Assembly (NCBI RefSeq): GCF_000300335.1
Contig: NZ_AMRM01000003.1
Coordinates: 62,001 to 126,000, forward strand
Reading direction: 5' to 3'
Source of the DNA: Nitratireductor pacificus pht-3B
GTDB lineage: Bacteria > Pseudomonadota > Alphaproteobacteria > Rhizobiales > Rhizobiaceae
DNA length: 64,000 nt
Positions 19,078 to 29,401 of this stretch are shown piece by piece (position 1 is the first letter of the stretch; each line of letters begins with the position of its first letter). A program made the position numbers and the translations under genes. The notes under the pieces were generated by a model. It ran no database searches, had not been told where the DNA came from, and saw nothing but the letters and a program-made list of their open reading frames with translations.

Positions 19078-19536
19078 CTAGTCCTCTTTGCCCTTCAGCT
19101 CTCCGAGCACGTCCTGAAAGTCCTTGGCCTCACGGAAGTTACGGTAGACCGAGGCAAAGCGCACATAGGCGACGTCATCGAGCGCCTTCAGCGCTTCCAT
19201 CACCAGGAGGCCGATATCGTCGGCGGCAACCTCGGTCTCGCCGGAGTTCTCGAGCTGGCGAACGATCCCGCTCACCGCCCGCTCGACGCGCCCCGGCTCG
19301 ACATTGCGCTTCCTCAGCGCGATGTCGAAGGAGCGCATCAGCTTGTCGCGGTCGAAGGGCACCTTGCGGCCGGTCTTCTTGATCACCACCAGGTCGCGGA
19401 GTTGGATCCGCTCGAAGGTGGTGAAGCGCCCGCCGCAATCGGGACAGGCGCGCCGGCGGCGGATCGCCACCCCGTCTTCGGCGGGGCGGGAATCCTTCAC
19501 CTGCGTGTCTTCGGACTGGCAATAGGGACAGCGCAT
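19078..19536 (-). CDS. nrdR: Transcriptional repressor NrdR
   Basis: 152 residues. An N-terminal zinc ribbon ([18 protein letters not shown], then [12 protein letters not shown]) is followed by an ATP-cone domain ([20 protein letters not shown]). NrdR senses ATP/dATP and represses ribonucleotide reductase genes at NrdR boxes; no nrd genes are in this window. It sits between glyA and ribD, a standard alphaproteobacterial arrangement, and a hairpin in the glyA-nrdR gap may separate their expression. Confidence 0.97.
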   Translation of the reverse strand: MRCPYCQSEDTQVKDSRPAEDGVAIRRRRACPDCGGRFTTFERIQLRDLVVIKKTGRKVPFDRDKLMRSFDIALRKRNVEPGRVERAVSGIVRQLENSGETEVAADDIGLLVMEALKALDDVAYVRFASVYRNFREAKDFQDVLGELKGKED

Positions 19537-19556
19537 CTTGGCCTTTCAGCAATCGT

Positions 19557-19582
19557 GTTGCGGGGCGAATCCGCCCCGCAAC
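19557..19582 (-). terminator. Hairpin between glyA and nrdR
   Basis: Perfect 11-bp stem GTTGCGGGGCG/CGCCCCGCAAC with a 4-nt loop, just after the glyA stop codon. No T-run follows on the minus strand, so it may be an attenuator or an RNA-stability hairpin rather than a full terminator. Confidence 0.5.
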
Positions 19583-19586
19583 AGGC

Positions 19587-20903
<1,317 letters not shown>

Positions 20904-21070
20904 GGCGGGTTTACCCCCTTGCGCGGTGGATCAAGTGGCGAAGTGCGGCCTCTAGCATCTTTCCATGCGGGTCACCACGCCTAATGCATGTCGCATTCAA
21001 TGGATTCATCTGAATGATAGCGACGCGCATCATTTCAAAGGACACCGTAGCCGGGAAAATTTTTTCCGCC

Positions 21071-21103
21071 AAAGAAAGCAGCCGCCCGTTGCCGGACGGC
21101 TGC
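21071..21103 (-). terminator. Intrinsic terminator of the L,D-transpeptidase gene
   Basis: On the minus strand, stem GCAGCCG/CGGCTGC (21103-21078) is followed directly by TTTCTTT (21077-21071), 25 bp after the stop codon of the gene at 21128. Confidence 0.75.
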
Positions 21104-21127
21104 GACAGGCCTCGACCAGTTGGCGGG

Positions 21128-22381
21128 TCAGAGCGCCGTCGAGATCTGCAACTCGCTGGCCCCGTCGCGGCCATAGATGTCGTCGCGGAAATGCACCACG
21201 CCGTCGCCCGTCGACCAGGCGGAAACATAGGTGAAGTGAACCGGAACGGGATCGGCCACGGCAATCCGCACGTCCTGATCGGTCTGGATGGTCTGCTCGA
21301 TGCGCCGGCGGTTCCAGCCATCGGTGTTCTTCAGGATCCAGGTGACGAGGTCGCGCACGTTCTGCACCCGCACGCAGCCGGAGGAGTAGAACCGGTCAAG
21401 ATCGCGGAACAGGCCCTGCTGCGGCGTGTCGTGCATGTAGACGGCATGGGTGTTCGGGAAATTGATCTTGATCGACGCCATGGCGTTGATCTTGCCCGGA
21501 TCCTGGCGGAAGCGGTACTTTTCCGCGTCGTCCGTCGACCAGTCGACGTTGAGCGGATCGACCTCGCTGCCGTCGGGCGCGATCAGGCGGATGTTGTTGT
21601 CCGTGAGGTAGCTCGGATTCTTGCGCATCAGCGGAATGATGTCCTTGCGGACGATCGAGGCCGGCGCGTTCCAGTAGGGATTGATGATGATCTCGTTGAT
21701 CTTCGAATCGAGGATCGGCGTCTGGCGATCGACCTTGCCGACAATCGCCGTGTGGCGCAGCGCCACGCGCCCGCGCTCCACCGCCTCGATTTCGGCGGCC
21801 GGAATGTTCACCGCGACATAGCGGTCCTCGAGATTGCCCGCGATGGCGCGCAGACGCACCAGATTGGTCTCGAGCTGGCCGAGCCGGACGGCGGCCGGAA
21901 CGTTCAGCGCCGAATATGTGTAGCGCCCGGTCACGCCGTCCGCGGGGAGACCGTGCCGCGCCTGGAAGCGCTTCAGGGCCGCATCGACATAGGAATCGAA
22001 CGCCTGCGACATGCCGGCGCGCTGCGACAGGTCGCCGGACACCATCAGGCGGCGGCGCAGCGTCTCCACATCGGGATCCGACACGCCGAGTTCCAGCTTC
22101 TTGGTGTCGGGGACGCGCTGCCAGCCGCCCTGGCCGACGATGTTCGAATAATCGAGGATGGCCCGCTCGATGTAGGACACCGTCTCGGGGCTGAAGATCG
22201 GGAGGTTCGACGCGACCTTGCCGCCCTGGCTGGCGCGGGCATCGAACTGGTCGCCCCAGGCGCCCCTGCGCGGCGAGCGGATGATGTCCTCGATGACGGT
22301 CTGGGCGCCGGCGGCGCCCGAGAACGCTGTCGCTGCGGCAGCGCTGACACCGGTCAGGAAGGTGCGGCGGTTTGTCTTCAT
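21128..22381 (-). CDS. ldtP: Periplasmic L,D-transpeptidase (LdtP-like, YkuD domain)
   Basis: 417 residues. The N-terminus MKTNRRTFLTGVSAAAATAF resembles a Tat-like signal. A peptidoglycan-binding-like region is present at about 130-165 (VDAALKRFQARHGLPADGVT). The YkuD catalytic domain has KINFPNTHAVYMHDTP (His) and FYSSGCVRV (catalytic Cys near residue 336). It forms 3-3 peptidoglycan cross-links or attaches proteins. The MarR-type regulator LdtR is encoded just upstream on the same strand, the pairing described in Liberibacter and Sinorhizobium. It has its own terminator at 21071. Confidence 0.9.
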   Translation of the reverse strand: MKTNRRTFLTGVSAAAATAFSGAAGAQTVIEDIIRSPRRGAWGDQFDARASQGGKVASNLPIFSPETVSYIERAILDYSNIVGQGGWQRVPDTKKLELGVSDPDVETLRRRLMVSGDLSQRAGMSQAFDSYVDAALKRFQARHGLPADGVTGRYTYSALNVPAAVRLGQLETNLVRLRAIAGNLEDRYVAVNIPAAEIEAVERGRVALRHTAIVGKVDRQTPILDSKINEIIINPYWNAPASIVRKDIIPLMRKNPSYLTDNNIRLIAPDGSEVDPLNVDWSTDDAEKYRFRQDPGKINAMASIKINFPNTHAVYMHDTPQQGLFRDLDRFYSSGCVRVQNVRDLVTWILKNTDGWNRRRIEQTIQTDQDVRIAVADPVPVHFTYVSAWSTGDGVVHFRDDIYGRDGASELQISTAL

Positions 22382-22598
22382 GCGTTTCCGAACTCTCTAG
22401 GCTGGCGGCCTCCTGCGAGGCTCCTGGCGATCACATGGAAAGGCGATCACATCGACGGACAATGCCGCCTCTCCGTTAAGAATCCGCAAACCCTGTTTTC
22501 GGCACCGACACCGGCGTTGCGGCCTTCACACCCCAAATTCCACCGGATTATGACCTTAGCGTGACCTTGCGTCACCGCAAACGCGATAACGAATAAGT

Positions 22599-22628
22599 GA
22601 AGGCCGGCGTCCCGCCACGCCGGCCTTC
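22599..22628 (-). terminator. Hairpin between ldtR and the L,D-transpeptidase gene
   Basis: Perfect 11-bp stem GAAGGCCGGCG/CGCCGGCCTTC with an 8-nt loop, 48 bp after the ldtR stop. It implies that ldtR and the transpeptidase gene are separate transcripts; the 3' T-tract is weak. Confidence 0.55.
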
Positions 22629-22676
22629 GATCGGGACTGCGCACCGGCGCGCAGCCAGGTGATGAAAAAGGTGAGA

Positions 22677-23192
22677 CTACATGCGGTAAGCGATGGTGTC
22701 GTTCCAGAAGCGGTCGAGCCGCTGCAACGCCCGGTTCATCTGGCTGAATTCCTCAGCGCTGATGCCGCCGACCTGCTCGATCGAGCCGATGTGGCGCGAA
22801 TACAGACCGGACACCACCTTGGCGACCTCGGCGCCTTTCGCCGTCAGGCTGATGCGCACCGACCGACGGTCGACACGCGAGCGCTGATGATTGACGAAGC
22901 CGAGATCGACAAGCTTCTTCAGATTGTACGACACGTTGGAACCGAGATAGTAGCCGCGGGTGCGCAGCTCTCCCGCCGTCAGTTCCGAATTGCCGATGTT
23001 GAACAGCAGCAAGGCCTGGATGGCATTGATGTCGCTGCGTCCGTTGCGCTCGAACTCGTCCTTGATGACATCAAGCAAACGGCGGTGGAGCCGCTCGACG
23101 AGCTGAAGCGATTCAAGATAAAGGGAACGCAGCGCATCGTTGCGTTCGTCATTCGTAGCGGCACTCTTCGCCGCGGGTCGCGAGTTAATCAT
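22677..23192 (-). CDS. ldtR: MarR-family winged-helix regulator LdtR
   Basis: 171 residues with a winged helix at about 45-115 (INAIQALLLFNIGNSELTAG, YYLGSNVSYNLKKLVDLGF, SRVDRRSVRISLTAKGAEVA) and a C-terminal dimerisation helix. The RGYYLGSNVSYNLKKLV recognition segment is characteristic of LdtR, a regulator of L,D-transpeptidase genes and osmotic-stress tolerance in Hyphomicrobiales (established for Liberibacter and S. meliloti). ATG at 23192 has GAGAGG 9 nt upstream; the frame is open to 23249. The L,D-transpeptidase lies next downstream on the same strand. Confidence 0.88.
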   Translation of the reverse strand: MINSRPAAKSAATNDERNDALRSLYLESLQLVERLHRRLLDVIKDEFERNGRSDINAIQALLLFNIGNSELTAGELRTRGYYLGSNVSYNLKKLVDLGFVNHQRSRVDRRSVRISLTAKGAEVAKVVSGLYSRHIGSIEQVGGISAEEFSQMNRALQRLDRFWNDTIAYRM

Positions 23193-23404
23193 TACAGTAG
23201 CCTCTCGTTTGACGCCGGTGACTTGTTTTTTTGTCTCACCTTGCCCCAACCCTATCGAATGCCTCTAAAATTCGACTTAAACGCCAGGCTTAACAACGTC
23301 TTACGAGGTGGCACCTTGGGAATACGGCTAACAGCCGGTAAACCCGCAAGGAAGCATTTGAGGAAAGAACGGCCGAGATATCACGGCATGCGACGGGTCC
23401 CGGC

Positions 23405-23827
23405 CTAGACGGCCGCGCGCCGCTTGCGCAGATGCATCGTCACGCGGAACGCGACATAGATCGCGGCGACGAGCACATGGAAGGCCAAAAGGCCGTTCCG
23501 CTGGCCGAAATATGCGGCGAACGGCCCGAACATGGCGATCTCGCCGCCGGCGCACAAAAACCAGATCACCGGCCCCCAGGACGCCAGAAGCCAGAGGCCG
23601 ACGGCGGCGAAGGGATAAAGCACGGCGAGCACGAGGCAGGCGACCTGCCAGTGTATCGGCATCAGGTCGAAGCGCCACAGAAGGCCCGGATAGACACCGA
23701 GAAGCCGCACCCAGTAGAAGATGCCCATCGCCAGGCAGGCAAGCGCGATCAGCCGGTGAAACCAGTGATAGGCGCCCTCTAGTTGCGATGGCCGCGCCGT
23801 GGCTATGCCCCCCCACTCGTCCTTCAT
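23405..23827 (-). CDS. DUF6163 family membrane protein
   Basis: 140 residues with four predicted helices (about 23-42, 60-80, 84-102, 108-128), beginning MKDEWGGIATARPSQLEG and ending with a basic tail HLRKRRAAV. This matches the DUF6163 family, found mainly in Hyphomicrobiales and of unknown function. It overlaps the end of the upstream hydrolase gene by 4 bp (ATGA), so the two are coupled. It may be a small inner-membrane partner, but no role can be assigned. Confidence 0.7.
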   Translation of the reverse strand: MKDEWGGIATARPSQLEGAYHWFHRLIALACLAMGIFYWVRLLGVYPGLLWRFDLMPIHWQVACLVLAVLYPFAAVGLWLLASWGPVIWFLCAGGEIAMFGPFAAYFGQRNGLLAFHVLVAAIYVAFRVTMHLRKRRAAV

Positions 23828-24870
23828 TGCAGCGACAGGTCTCCTCCGGCGGGCGGTGCGAAATAGGCGTCGACATCGGCCTGCGCCACCGCGTCGAGAG
23901 CCGCAGGCCGCCAGTGCGGTGTGCTCTTCTTGTCGATGATGGCGGCGCGAATGCCTTCGTAGAAATCATGGCCCACCAGCATTCTGCTGAGAATGCGGAA
24001 CTCCATGCGCATGCAATCGTCCATCGTCAGCGTTGCCCCGGTGCGGATCTGCCGGAACGTCACCCGCAGGCTGGTCGGCGAGCGCGCCATCAGTGTCGCA
24101 TGCATGGCGTTCGCCCATTCGCCGCCATCGGCTGCAAGGGAGCCGAGCACCCCGTCCAGCGTGTCATGCGCGAAGTGACGGGCAATGGCGTCCATGACGG
24201 CATCCTCGGTCTCCGCCGCCACGGCACGGGCGTCGACGGCCAAGGAGGCGTCGGCATCGCCGGTCTCGCAGAGCCTGCGCAGGAGGGCCGGCAGATCGTC
24301 CGCCGGCACTGAATGAGTGGCCAGCCCGAAGGCGCAGGCATCGCCGTGGCGGATCCTGTTGCCGGTCAGCGCCAGATAGAGGCCGAAACCGCCGGGCAGA
24401 CGCGACAGGAAGTGGCTTCCACCGACATCCGGGAAGAATCCGATCCCCACTTCCGGCATGGCGAAGACGGCGTTCCCGGTCATCACGCGGTGCGATCCAT
24501 GGAACGACACGCCGACCCCGCCGCCCATCACGATGCCGTTGATCAGCGCCACATAGGGTTTCGGGAACCGGGCGATCGCCGCGTTCAGCCGGTATTCGTC
24601 GGCGAAGAAATCGAAGGGCGGGTCGCCGGCGCGGCCGGCCTCATAGATGTCGAGGATGTCGCCGCCGGCGGAAAAGGCCCTGCCCTCGGCCCGGATGACG
24701 ACGAGGCGAACCGCCGCGTCGGCCTCCCAGGCAGCGAGCGCCCTCGTGAGCGCCCGGACCATGCGGTGGTTGACGGCGTTCAGCGCGGCCGGGCGGTTGA
24801 GGGTGACAATTCCGGCATGGCCCGAACGTTCGAAAAGGATATCGTCGGCGCCACCGAAATCCACGTCCAA
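23824..24870 (-). CDS. 3-hydroxyisobutyryl-CoA hydrolase (enoyl-CoA hydratase family)
   Basis: About 348 residues of the crotonase superfamily. The acyl-CoA pocket and oxyanion hole are seen in RAEGRAFSAGGDILDIYEAG and GIVMGGGVGVSFHGSHRV; the HIBYL-CoA hydrolase signature MPEVGIGFFPDVGGSHFLSR has the conserved Glu and Asp. The C-terminal ECH_2 region ends IIDKKSTPHWRP. It hydrolyses 3-hydroxyisobutyryl-CoA in valine breakdown. The start is uncertain: TTG at 24870 lies 5 nt after GGGAGG, GTG at 24864 lies 11 nt after it, and an ATG exists at 24909. Divergent from hemB. Confidence 0.87.
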   Translation of the reverse strand: MDVDFGGADDILFERSGHAGIVTLNRPAALNAVNHRMVRALTRALAAWEADAAVRLVVIRAEGRAFSAGGDILDIYEAGRAGDPPFDFFADEYRLNAAIARFPKPYVALINGIVMGGGVGVSFHGSHRVMTGNAVFAMPEVGIGFFPDVGGSHFLSRLPGGFGLYLALTGNRIRHGDACAFGLATHSVPADDLPALLRRLCETGDADASLAVDARAVAAETEDAVMDAIARHFAHDTLDGVLGSLAADGGEWANAMHATLMARSPTSLRVTFRQIRTGATLTMDDCMRMEFRILSRMLVGHDFYEGIRAAIIDKKSTPHWRPAALDAVAQADVDAYFAPPAGGDLSLQ

Positions 24871-25047
24871 GGCATCCTCCCGAAGCTGACCCACAAGCAA
24901 CCACCCCAAGGTGATTATTGGCGCAATGCTGGCCCGTCAATGGCGCAATCGGCTGCGACCACAGGACACTTTCCGAGAGGCTTGGTGCCCAACCGGCCGC
25001 ATGATAGACAATTGGACGATCTGGGCGGACAATCTGGAGACGAAGCC

Positions 25048-26103
25048 GTGAACAAGTTCAGCCGCACCGTCGGCGCCGCGCAAGCCGCACCCTTCGCTCC
25101 GGCCGCGACGGAAAGGAGCGTCGACGAGATCACCGGCGGACGCCGCCTCCGGCGCATGCGCAAGGCCGACTGGTCGCGCCGTCTGGTCCAGGAAAACCGC
25201 CTCACGGTCGATGATCTGATCTGGCCGCTGTTCCTCATCGAGGGCGAGAACCGCGAGGAGCCGGTCGCCGCCATGCCGGGCGTCTCCCGCTACAGCGTCG
25301 ATCTGGCGGTGAAGCAGGCCGAGCGCATGGCGCGCCTCGGCATTCCGGCCATCGCCACCTTCCCCAACATCGACCAGGCACGACGCGATGAGACCGGCTC
25401 GCACAGTCTCGATGCCGACAATCTCATCAACCGGGCCACCCGCGCCATCAAGGCGGCGGTGCCGGAGATCGGCATCATCACCGACGTGGCGCTCGATCCC
25501 TTCACCAGCCACGGGCATGACGGCATCCTGCGCGATGGCGAGATCGTCAACGACGAGACCGTTTCGCAGATCGCCGCCGCCGCCGTCGGCCAGGCGATCG
25601 CCGGCGCCGACATCATCGCGCCGTCGGACATGATGGACGGCCGCGTCGGCGCGATCCGCGACGCGCTCGACAACCACGGTTTCCAGCATGTGGCGATCAT
25701 GTCCTATGCGACAAAGTTCGCATCGGCCTTCTACGGCCCCTATCGCGAGGCGATCGGCACGGGCGGGCTGCTCAAGGGCGACAAGAAGACCTACTATCTC
25801 GATCCCGCGAACACGGACGAGGCGCTGCGCGAAGCCGAGCAGGATCTGGCGGAGGGCGCCGACATGCTGATGGTCAAGCCGGGATTGCCCTATCTCGACA
25901 TCGTGCGCCGACTGAAAGATTCCTTCGCCATGCCGACCTTCGCCTATCAGGTGTCGGGCGAGTATTCGATGATCAAGGCGGCGGCGACCAATGGCTGGAT
26001 CGACGGCGAGAAGGCGATGATGGAAAGCCTGCTGGCGTTCAAGCGGGCCGGCTGCGACGGGATCCTCACCTATTTTGCCCCCGAGGTCGCCGAGCGCCTG
26101 TGA
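25048..26103 (+). CDS. hemB: Porphobilinogen synthase (delta-aminolevulinate dehydratase)
   Basis: 351 residues; condenses two 5-aminolevulinates to porphobilinogen in heme synthesis. The two active-site lysines are in SYATKFASAFYGPYREA and MLMVKPGLPYLDIVRRL. The allosteric metal site region DMMDGRVGAIRDALD and the substrate motif EYSMIKAAA are intact. The frame is open far upstream, but GTG at 25048 has GGAG 8 nt before it and gives the family length; upstream codons would overlap the divergent hydrolase. DVALDPFTSHGHDG has Asp where the zinc enzymes have Cys, indicating the Mg2+-type HemB common in alphaproteobacteria. Confidence 0.96.
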   Translation: MNKFSRTVGAAQAAPFAPAATERSVDEITGGRRLRRMRKADWSRRLVQENRLTVDDLIWPLFLIEGENREEPVAAMPGVSRYSVDLAVKQAERMARLGIPAIATFPNIDQARRDETGSHSLDADNLINRATRAIKAAVPEIGIITDVALDPFTSHGHDGILRDGEIVNDETVSQIAAAAVGQAIAGADIIAPSDMMDGRVGAIRDALDNHGFQHVAIMSYATKFASAFYGPYREAIGTGGLLKGDKKTYYLDPANTDEALREAEQDLAEGADMLMVKPGLPYLDIVRRLKDSFAMPTFAYQVSGEYSMIKAAATNGWIDGEKAMMESLLAFKRAGCDGILTYFAPEVAERL

Positions 26104-26180
26104 AATTTCGCCGCGCGGCTTGAAGTTTAGCGTAAACATCCCATTTCAGTTCCACGTGAACCGAAAATGGAGCAGCGCTG

Positions 26181-26648
26181 ATGAGCGGCCGGATCCTCGA
26201 TGGCGAGATCATGACCAGGGCGGATGAAGACCACCGGCTCTACAGCGGCGTGCGTACCCGCCGCATGGTGGCCTTCGTGATAGACTATCTGCTGATCGGC
26301 CTGATGGTCATCCCGGTCGGGATCGTCGTCGCGCTCCTGGGCATCCTCACATTCGGCCTCGGCTGGCTGCTGTTCGGTATCCTCGTCCCCCTGACGGCAC
26401 TGTTCTACGTGGCCGCCACTCTCGGCGGCAGCAGGCAGGCGACATGGGGCATGCAGATGATGGACATCAGGCTGGCGCGCATGGATGGCGGCACGGTCGA
26501 TCCCCTGCTCGCCGTCGTGCACACGGTTCTGTTCTGGGCCGGCAACGCGATCCTGACGCCGCTGATCCTGCTCGCCACGCTGTTCCTCGACCACAAGCGC
26601 ACGGTGCACGACCTGCTGCTCGGCACCGTGGTCGTCCGCGCTTCCTGA
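26181..26648 (+). CDS. RDD family membrane protein (first copy)
   Basis: 155 residues. The RDD domain starts at about residue 25 (VRTRRMVAFVIDYLLIGLMV, with Arg and Asp-type signature residues). There are three helices, at about 35-53, 57-80 and 112-132, and the C-terminal segment LFLDHKRTVHDLLLGTVVV. RDD proteins are poorly characterised; some are Na+/H+ antiporters or accessory membrane proteins. It lies 77 bp after hemB and 124 bp before a second RDD gene, suggesting a tandem duplication. Confidence 0.82.
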   Translation: MSGRILDGEIMTRADEDHRLYSGVRTRRMVAFVIDYLLIGLMVIPVGIVVALLGILTFGLGWLLFGILVPLTALFYVAATLGGSRQATWGMQMMDIRLARMDGGTVDPLLAVVHTVLFWAGNAILTPLILLATLFLDHKRTVHDLLLGTVVVRAS

Positions 26649-26664
26649 AAGCCGGCCCGGCTTT
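26648..26664 (+). terminator. Small hairpin at the end of the first RDD gene
   Basis: AAAGCCG/CGGCTTT with a 3-nt loop overlapping the stop codon, followed by TGCTCAATGTTTACTC. Weak terminator candidate. Confidence 0.35.
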
Positions 26665-26729
26665 GCTCAATGTTTACTCTTTAACTACGCTATATACTAT
26701 ACGTATACGTAACTGACGTTCATTGCTAT

Positions 26730-26767
26730 CACTCGCCCGGGTGGGCATAGCCGACCACAAGCGAGTG
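26730..26767 (+). promoter_or_regulatory. Hairpin leader occluding the second RDD ribosome-binding region
   Basis: CACTCGC (26730-26736) pairs with GCGAGTG (26761-26767), 5 nt before the ATG at 26773. The only Shine-Dalgarno-like bases (GAG) are inside the 3' arm, so folding could lower translation. An AT-rich stretch with TATACGTATACG precedes it at about 26690-26710 and may hold the promoter. Speculative. Confidence 0.3.
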
Positions 26768-26772
26768 AACCC

Positions 26773-27351
26773 ATGACGACGACCAAGAACGAGTCCTCCG
26801 TCCGAGGCAAGCGGGCTGCGGCGACGGCCGATGCCGGAGCGAAGAAAACCACGAAACCATCGCTGGAATGGGTGCGGACAAGACGCGTCGCAGCCTTCAT
26901 CTTCGACTATGCCCTCTTTGCGATTGTCGGTCTGACCCTGGTCGTTCTGATGACCATCCTCTTCGAAGACCTGACGGCGGTGCGGATTCCCGCCGCCAGC
27001 ATGCGCAGCGGCTCTGCGGCCGATCCCATGCGCGCCATACACGAGAACACGCCGTATGGGCTGGCCCGCTACATCGCCCTGCTGCTCACCCTGGCGGCCA
27101 CGCTCGCCTATGTCGTGCGGACCCTTGGGGGGAAGATGCAGGCGACGCTCGGCATGCGGATCATGTCGCTGCGCCTGCGGCGGCTCGACGGCAAGCCCAT
27201 CGCCCCGACCTATGCGGCCGCCCACTGGCTTCTGTTCTTTGCGCTCAATGCCCTCTTCACGCCGCTGACCCTGCTCGCCCCGCTGTTCCTGGCGCGCAAG
27301 CAGACGGTTCACGACCGCCTGCTCGACACGGTCATGACCCGGCAGGACTGA
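26773..27351 (+). CDS. RDD family membrane protein (second copy)
   Basis: 192 residues. It shares with the preceding protein the start of the domain (WVRTRRVAAFIFDYALFAIV), the middle RTLGGKMQATLGMRIMSLRL motif and the end LFLARKQTVHDRLLDTVM. It differs in a 35-residue Lys/Ala/Thr-rich N-terminal extension and a longer periplasmic loop between helices 1 and 2 (DLTAVRIPAASMRSGSAADP). Diverged paralogue of its neighbour; function unknown. Confidence 0.82.
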   Translation: MTTTKNESSVRGKRAAATADAGAKKTTKPSLEWVRTRRVAAFIFDYALFAIVGLTLVVLMTILFEDLTAVRIPAASMRSGSAADPMRAIHENTPYGLARYIALLLTLAATLAYVVRTLGGKMQATLGMRIMSLRLRRLDGKPIAPTYAAAHWLLFFALNALFTPLTLLAPLFLARKQTVHDRLLDTVMTRQD

Positions 27352-27572
27352 GCCTTCCCGGCCGGACGCACCAACGCCGCGTGTCCGGCCACCCCCTGCA
27401 TCGGGCTGGAAATCTGTTTCCGCCGATGCGGCTTTGCCATGCGCCGATTGCCGACATCGGGGCCCTGCAGGCAAATCCGTGCTTGCGGCGCGCATGAGGG
27501 GGCTTATGCTCTGGCATCGAGAAGCGGGCGAGCGACGCAGCCTGCCGGGACGGTTTTGGCGGCGGGGGCTGA

Positions 27573-29378
27573 ATGGCGGATTTCCATCTCTGGGCGACCT
27601 ACGCGATCATTGCCCTGACCGTTGCTGCCTATGTCAGCGAGCGTTTCACGCTCGAACTGGTGGCGATGGGGAGCCTCGTCGCATTTCTCGCCCTGTTCGC
27701 GCTGCTCCCCTATGACGGCGGCGGCGGCCTGCAGGCGGAAGAGCTGCTTCTGGGCTTCGCCAATCCGGCGCTCGCCACCGTTCTTGCGCTGCTGATCGTC
27801 GGACAGGGCCTGTTCGCCACCGACGCCCTCGACAAGCCGGCCCGCATCCTCGCCAAATCGGCCGGCGGCTCCAGCACGCGGACAATCTGGATCACGTTGA
27901 TAACGGCGGCAACGCTCAGTGCCTTCCTCAACAATACGCCCGTGGTGGTGATCTTCATCCCGGTGCTCATCGTCTTCGCCGCCCAGCGAAATTTCCCCGT
28001 CTCCAAGGCGCTGATGCCGCTCTCCTTCATGACCATTCTCGGCGGCATGACGACGCTGATCGGCTCGTCGACCAACCTGCTCGTCGCCGGCGTCGCCGCC
28101 AAGGCCGGCATCGGCATGGGATTCTTCGACATCACCGTGCCCGGCATCATCCTGGCGGCCGCCGGCGCCGTCTACGTGCTGCTCGCGATGCCCCGCATCC
28201 TGCGCGATTCCAGCAACGAGAAGAATTTCCGCCAGGTGCAGTCCGGCACCCAGTTCATCGGCGAGATCCGCATCGGCCCCGGCCATCCCTTCATCGGCAA
28301 GGCCTCGAAGGCGGGGCTGTTCCAGGGGCTTGGCGACCTGACGCCGCGGCTGATCGTGCGACGCGGCATGAGCTTCCATCCGCCGTTCGAGAATGTGGTG
28401 CTTTCCCAGGGCGACCGGCTGATGGTCACCGCGACGCGACGCGCCTTCACCCAGGCGCTGTCGCAGGGCGCCGTCGGGCACATCAGCAACCCGGAAGCCG
28501 GCGCGGCGGCGGCTGTCGGGCCGGACTATCACATCGCCGAGGCCGTCATCCCGCCGGGCTCGCGCCATGCCGGGCGAACGATCCGCAACGCCGGCATCGA
28601 GACCGAGCACGGCGTGCACATGCTCGGCGTGCAGCGCAAGAGCCGGATGGGACGCACGCCCGTCGCCGAGATCCGGCTGGAGCCCGGCGACACGATCCTG
28701 ATCGGCGGCACCGACCGCGCCTTCGAGGATCTGCGCGAAAGCCACGACCTGCTGGTGCTCGAATGGTCGGCGGAGCCGGTGCCGCAGCGGCGTAAGGCGT
28801 GGATCGCCTTCACCATCTTCGCCGGCATCGTCGTGACCGCCGCCCTCGATCTCGCCCCCATCGTCGCGACGGCCATCGCCGGCGCATTCGCGATGATCGC
28901 CACGGGCTGCCTGACACTGGCGCAGGCCGGCCGCGCCTTCGACCGGCAGATCTTCCTGCTGGTCGGCTCGGCCATCGCCGCGGCGACGGCGCTGGAACGC
29001 ACGGGCGGCGCGAGCCTGATCGCCGACGGCACGGTGGCGCTTCTCGACGGGCAAAGCCCGGCGATCATCCTGTCGGGCTATTTCGCCGTCGTGGCGATCC
29101 TGACCAATTTTCTCTCCAACAATGCGACTGCCGTGCTGTTCACGCCGATCGGCCTCGGCATCGCGTCGGCCATCGGCGCGCCGCCCGAGGCGTTCATCGC
29201 GGCGACCATCTTCGCGGCCAACTGCTCCTTCGCCACCCCCATCGGCTACCAGACCAATCTGATGGTGATGGGTCCCGGCCACTACTCGTTTCGTGACTTC
29301 CTGAAGGCCGGCATGCCGCTGGTCGTGATAATTTGGTTGACGTTTTCTTTTGTCGGGCCATGGTATTATGGGCTTTGA
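27573..29378 (+). CDS. SLC13 family permease with RCK_C (TrkA_C) domains
   Basis: 601 residues. Two membrane halves (about 1-205 and 405-600) flank a cytoplasmic part with two TrkA_C-type domains (about 215-300 and 310-395; [20 protein letters not shown] and [20 protein letters not shown]). The conserved SLC13/DASS motifs are [20 protein letters not shown] (SSTN follows) in the first half and [20 protein letters not shown] in the second. These carriers move sulfate, di- or tricarboxylates with Na+ or H+; the TrkA_C insert resembles sulfate-type members, but substrate is not certain. It is followed 23 bp later by bpt. Confidence 0.9.
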   Translation: MADFHLWATYAIIALTVAAYVSERFTLELVAMGSLVAFLALFALLPYDGGGGLQAEELLLGFANPALATVLALLIVGQGLFATDALDKPARILAKSAGGSSTRTIWITLITAATLSAFLNNTPVVVIFIPVLIVFAAQRNFPVSKALMPLSFMTILGGMTTLIGSSTNLLVAGVAAKAGIGMGFFDITVPGIILAAAGAVYVLLAMPRILRDSSNEKNFRQVQSGTQFIGEIRIGPGHPFIGKASKAGLFQGLGDLTPRLIVRRGMSFHPPFENVVLSQGDRLMVTATRRAFTQALSQGAVGHISNPEAGAAAAVGPDYHIAEAVIPPGSRHAGRTIRNAGIETEHGVHMLGVQRKSRMGRTPVAEIRLEPGDTILIGGTDRAFEDLRESHDLLVLEWSAEPVPQRRKAWIAFTIFAGIVVTAALDLAPIVATAIAGAFAMIATGCLTLAQAGRAFDRQIFLLVGSAIAAATALERTGGASLIADGTVALLDGQSPAIILSGYFAVVAILTNFLSNNATAVLFTPIGLGIASAIGAPPEAFIAATIFAANCSFATPIGYQTNLMVMGPGHYSFRDFLKAGMPLVVIIWLTFSFVGPWYYGL

Positions 29379-29401
29379 GACAGGAGACATGCCCGACAAA
29401 A

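Noticed and set aside
21004-21015. ATTCATCTGAAT palindrome upstream of glyA as an operator
   Set aside because: Short and not matched to a known regulator; no second copy seen nearby to support it.
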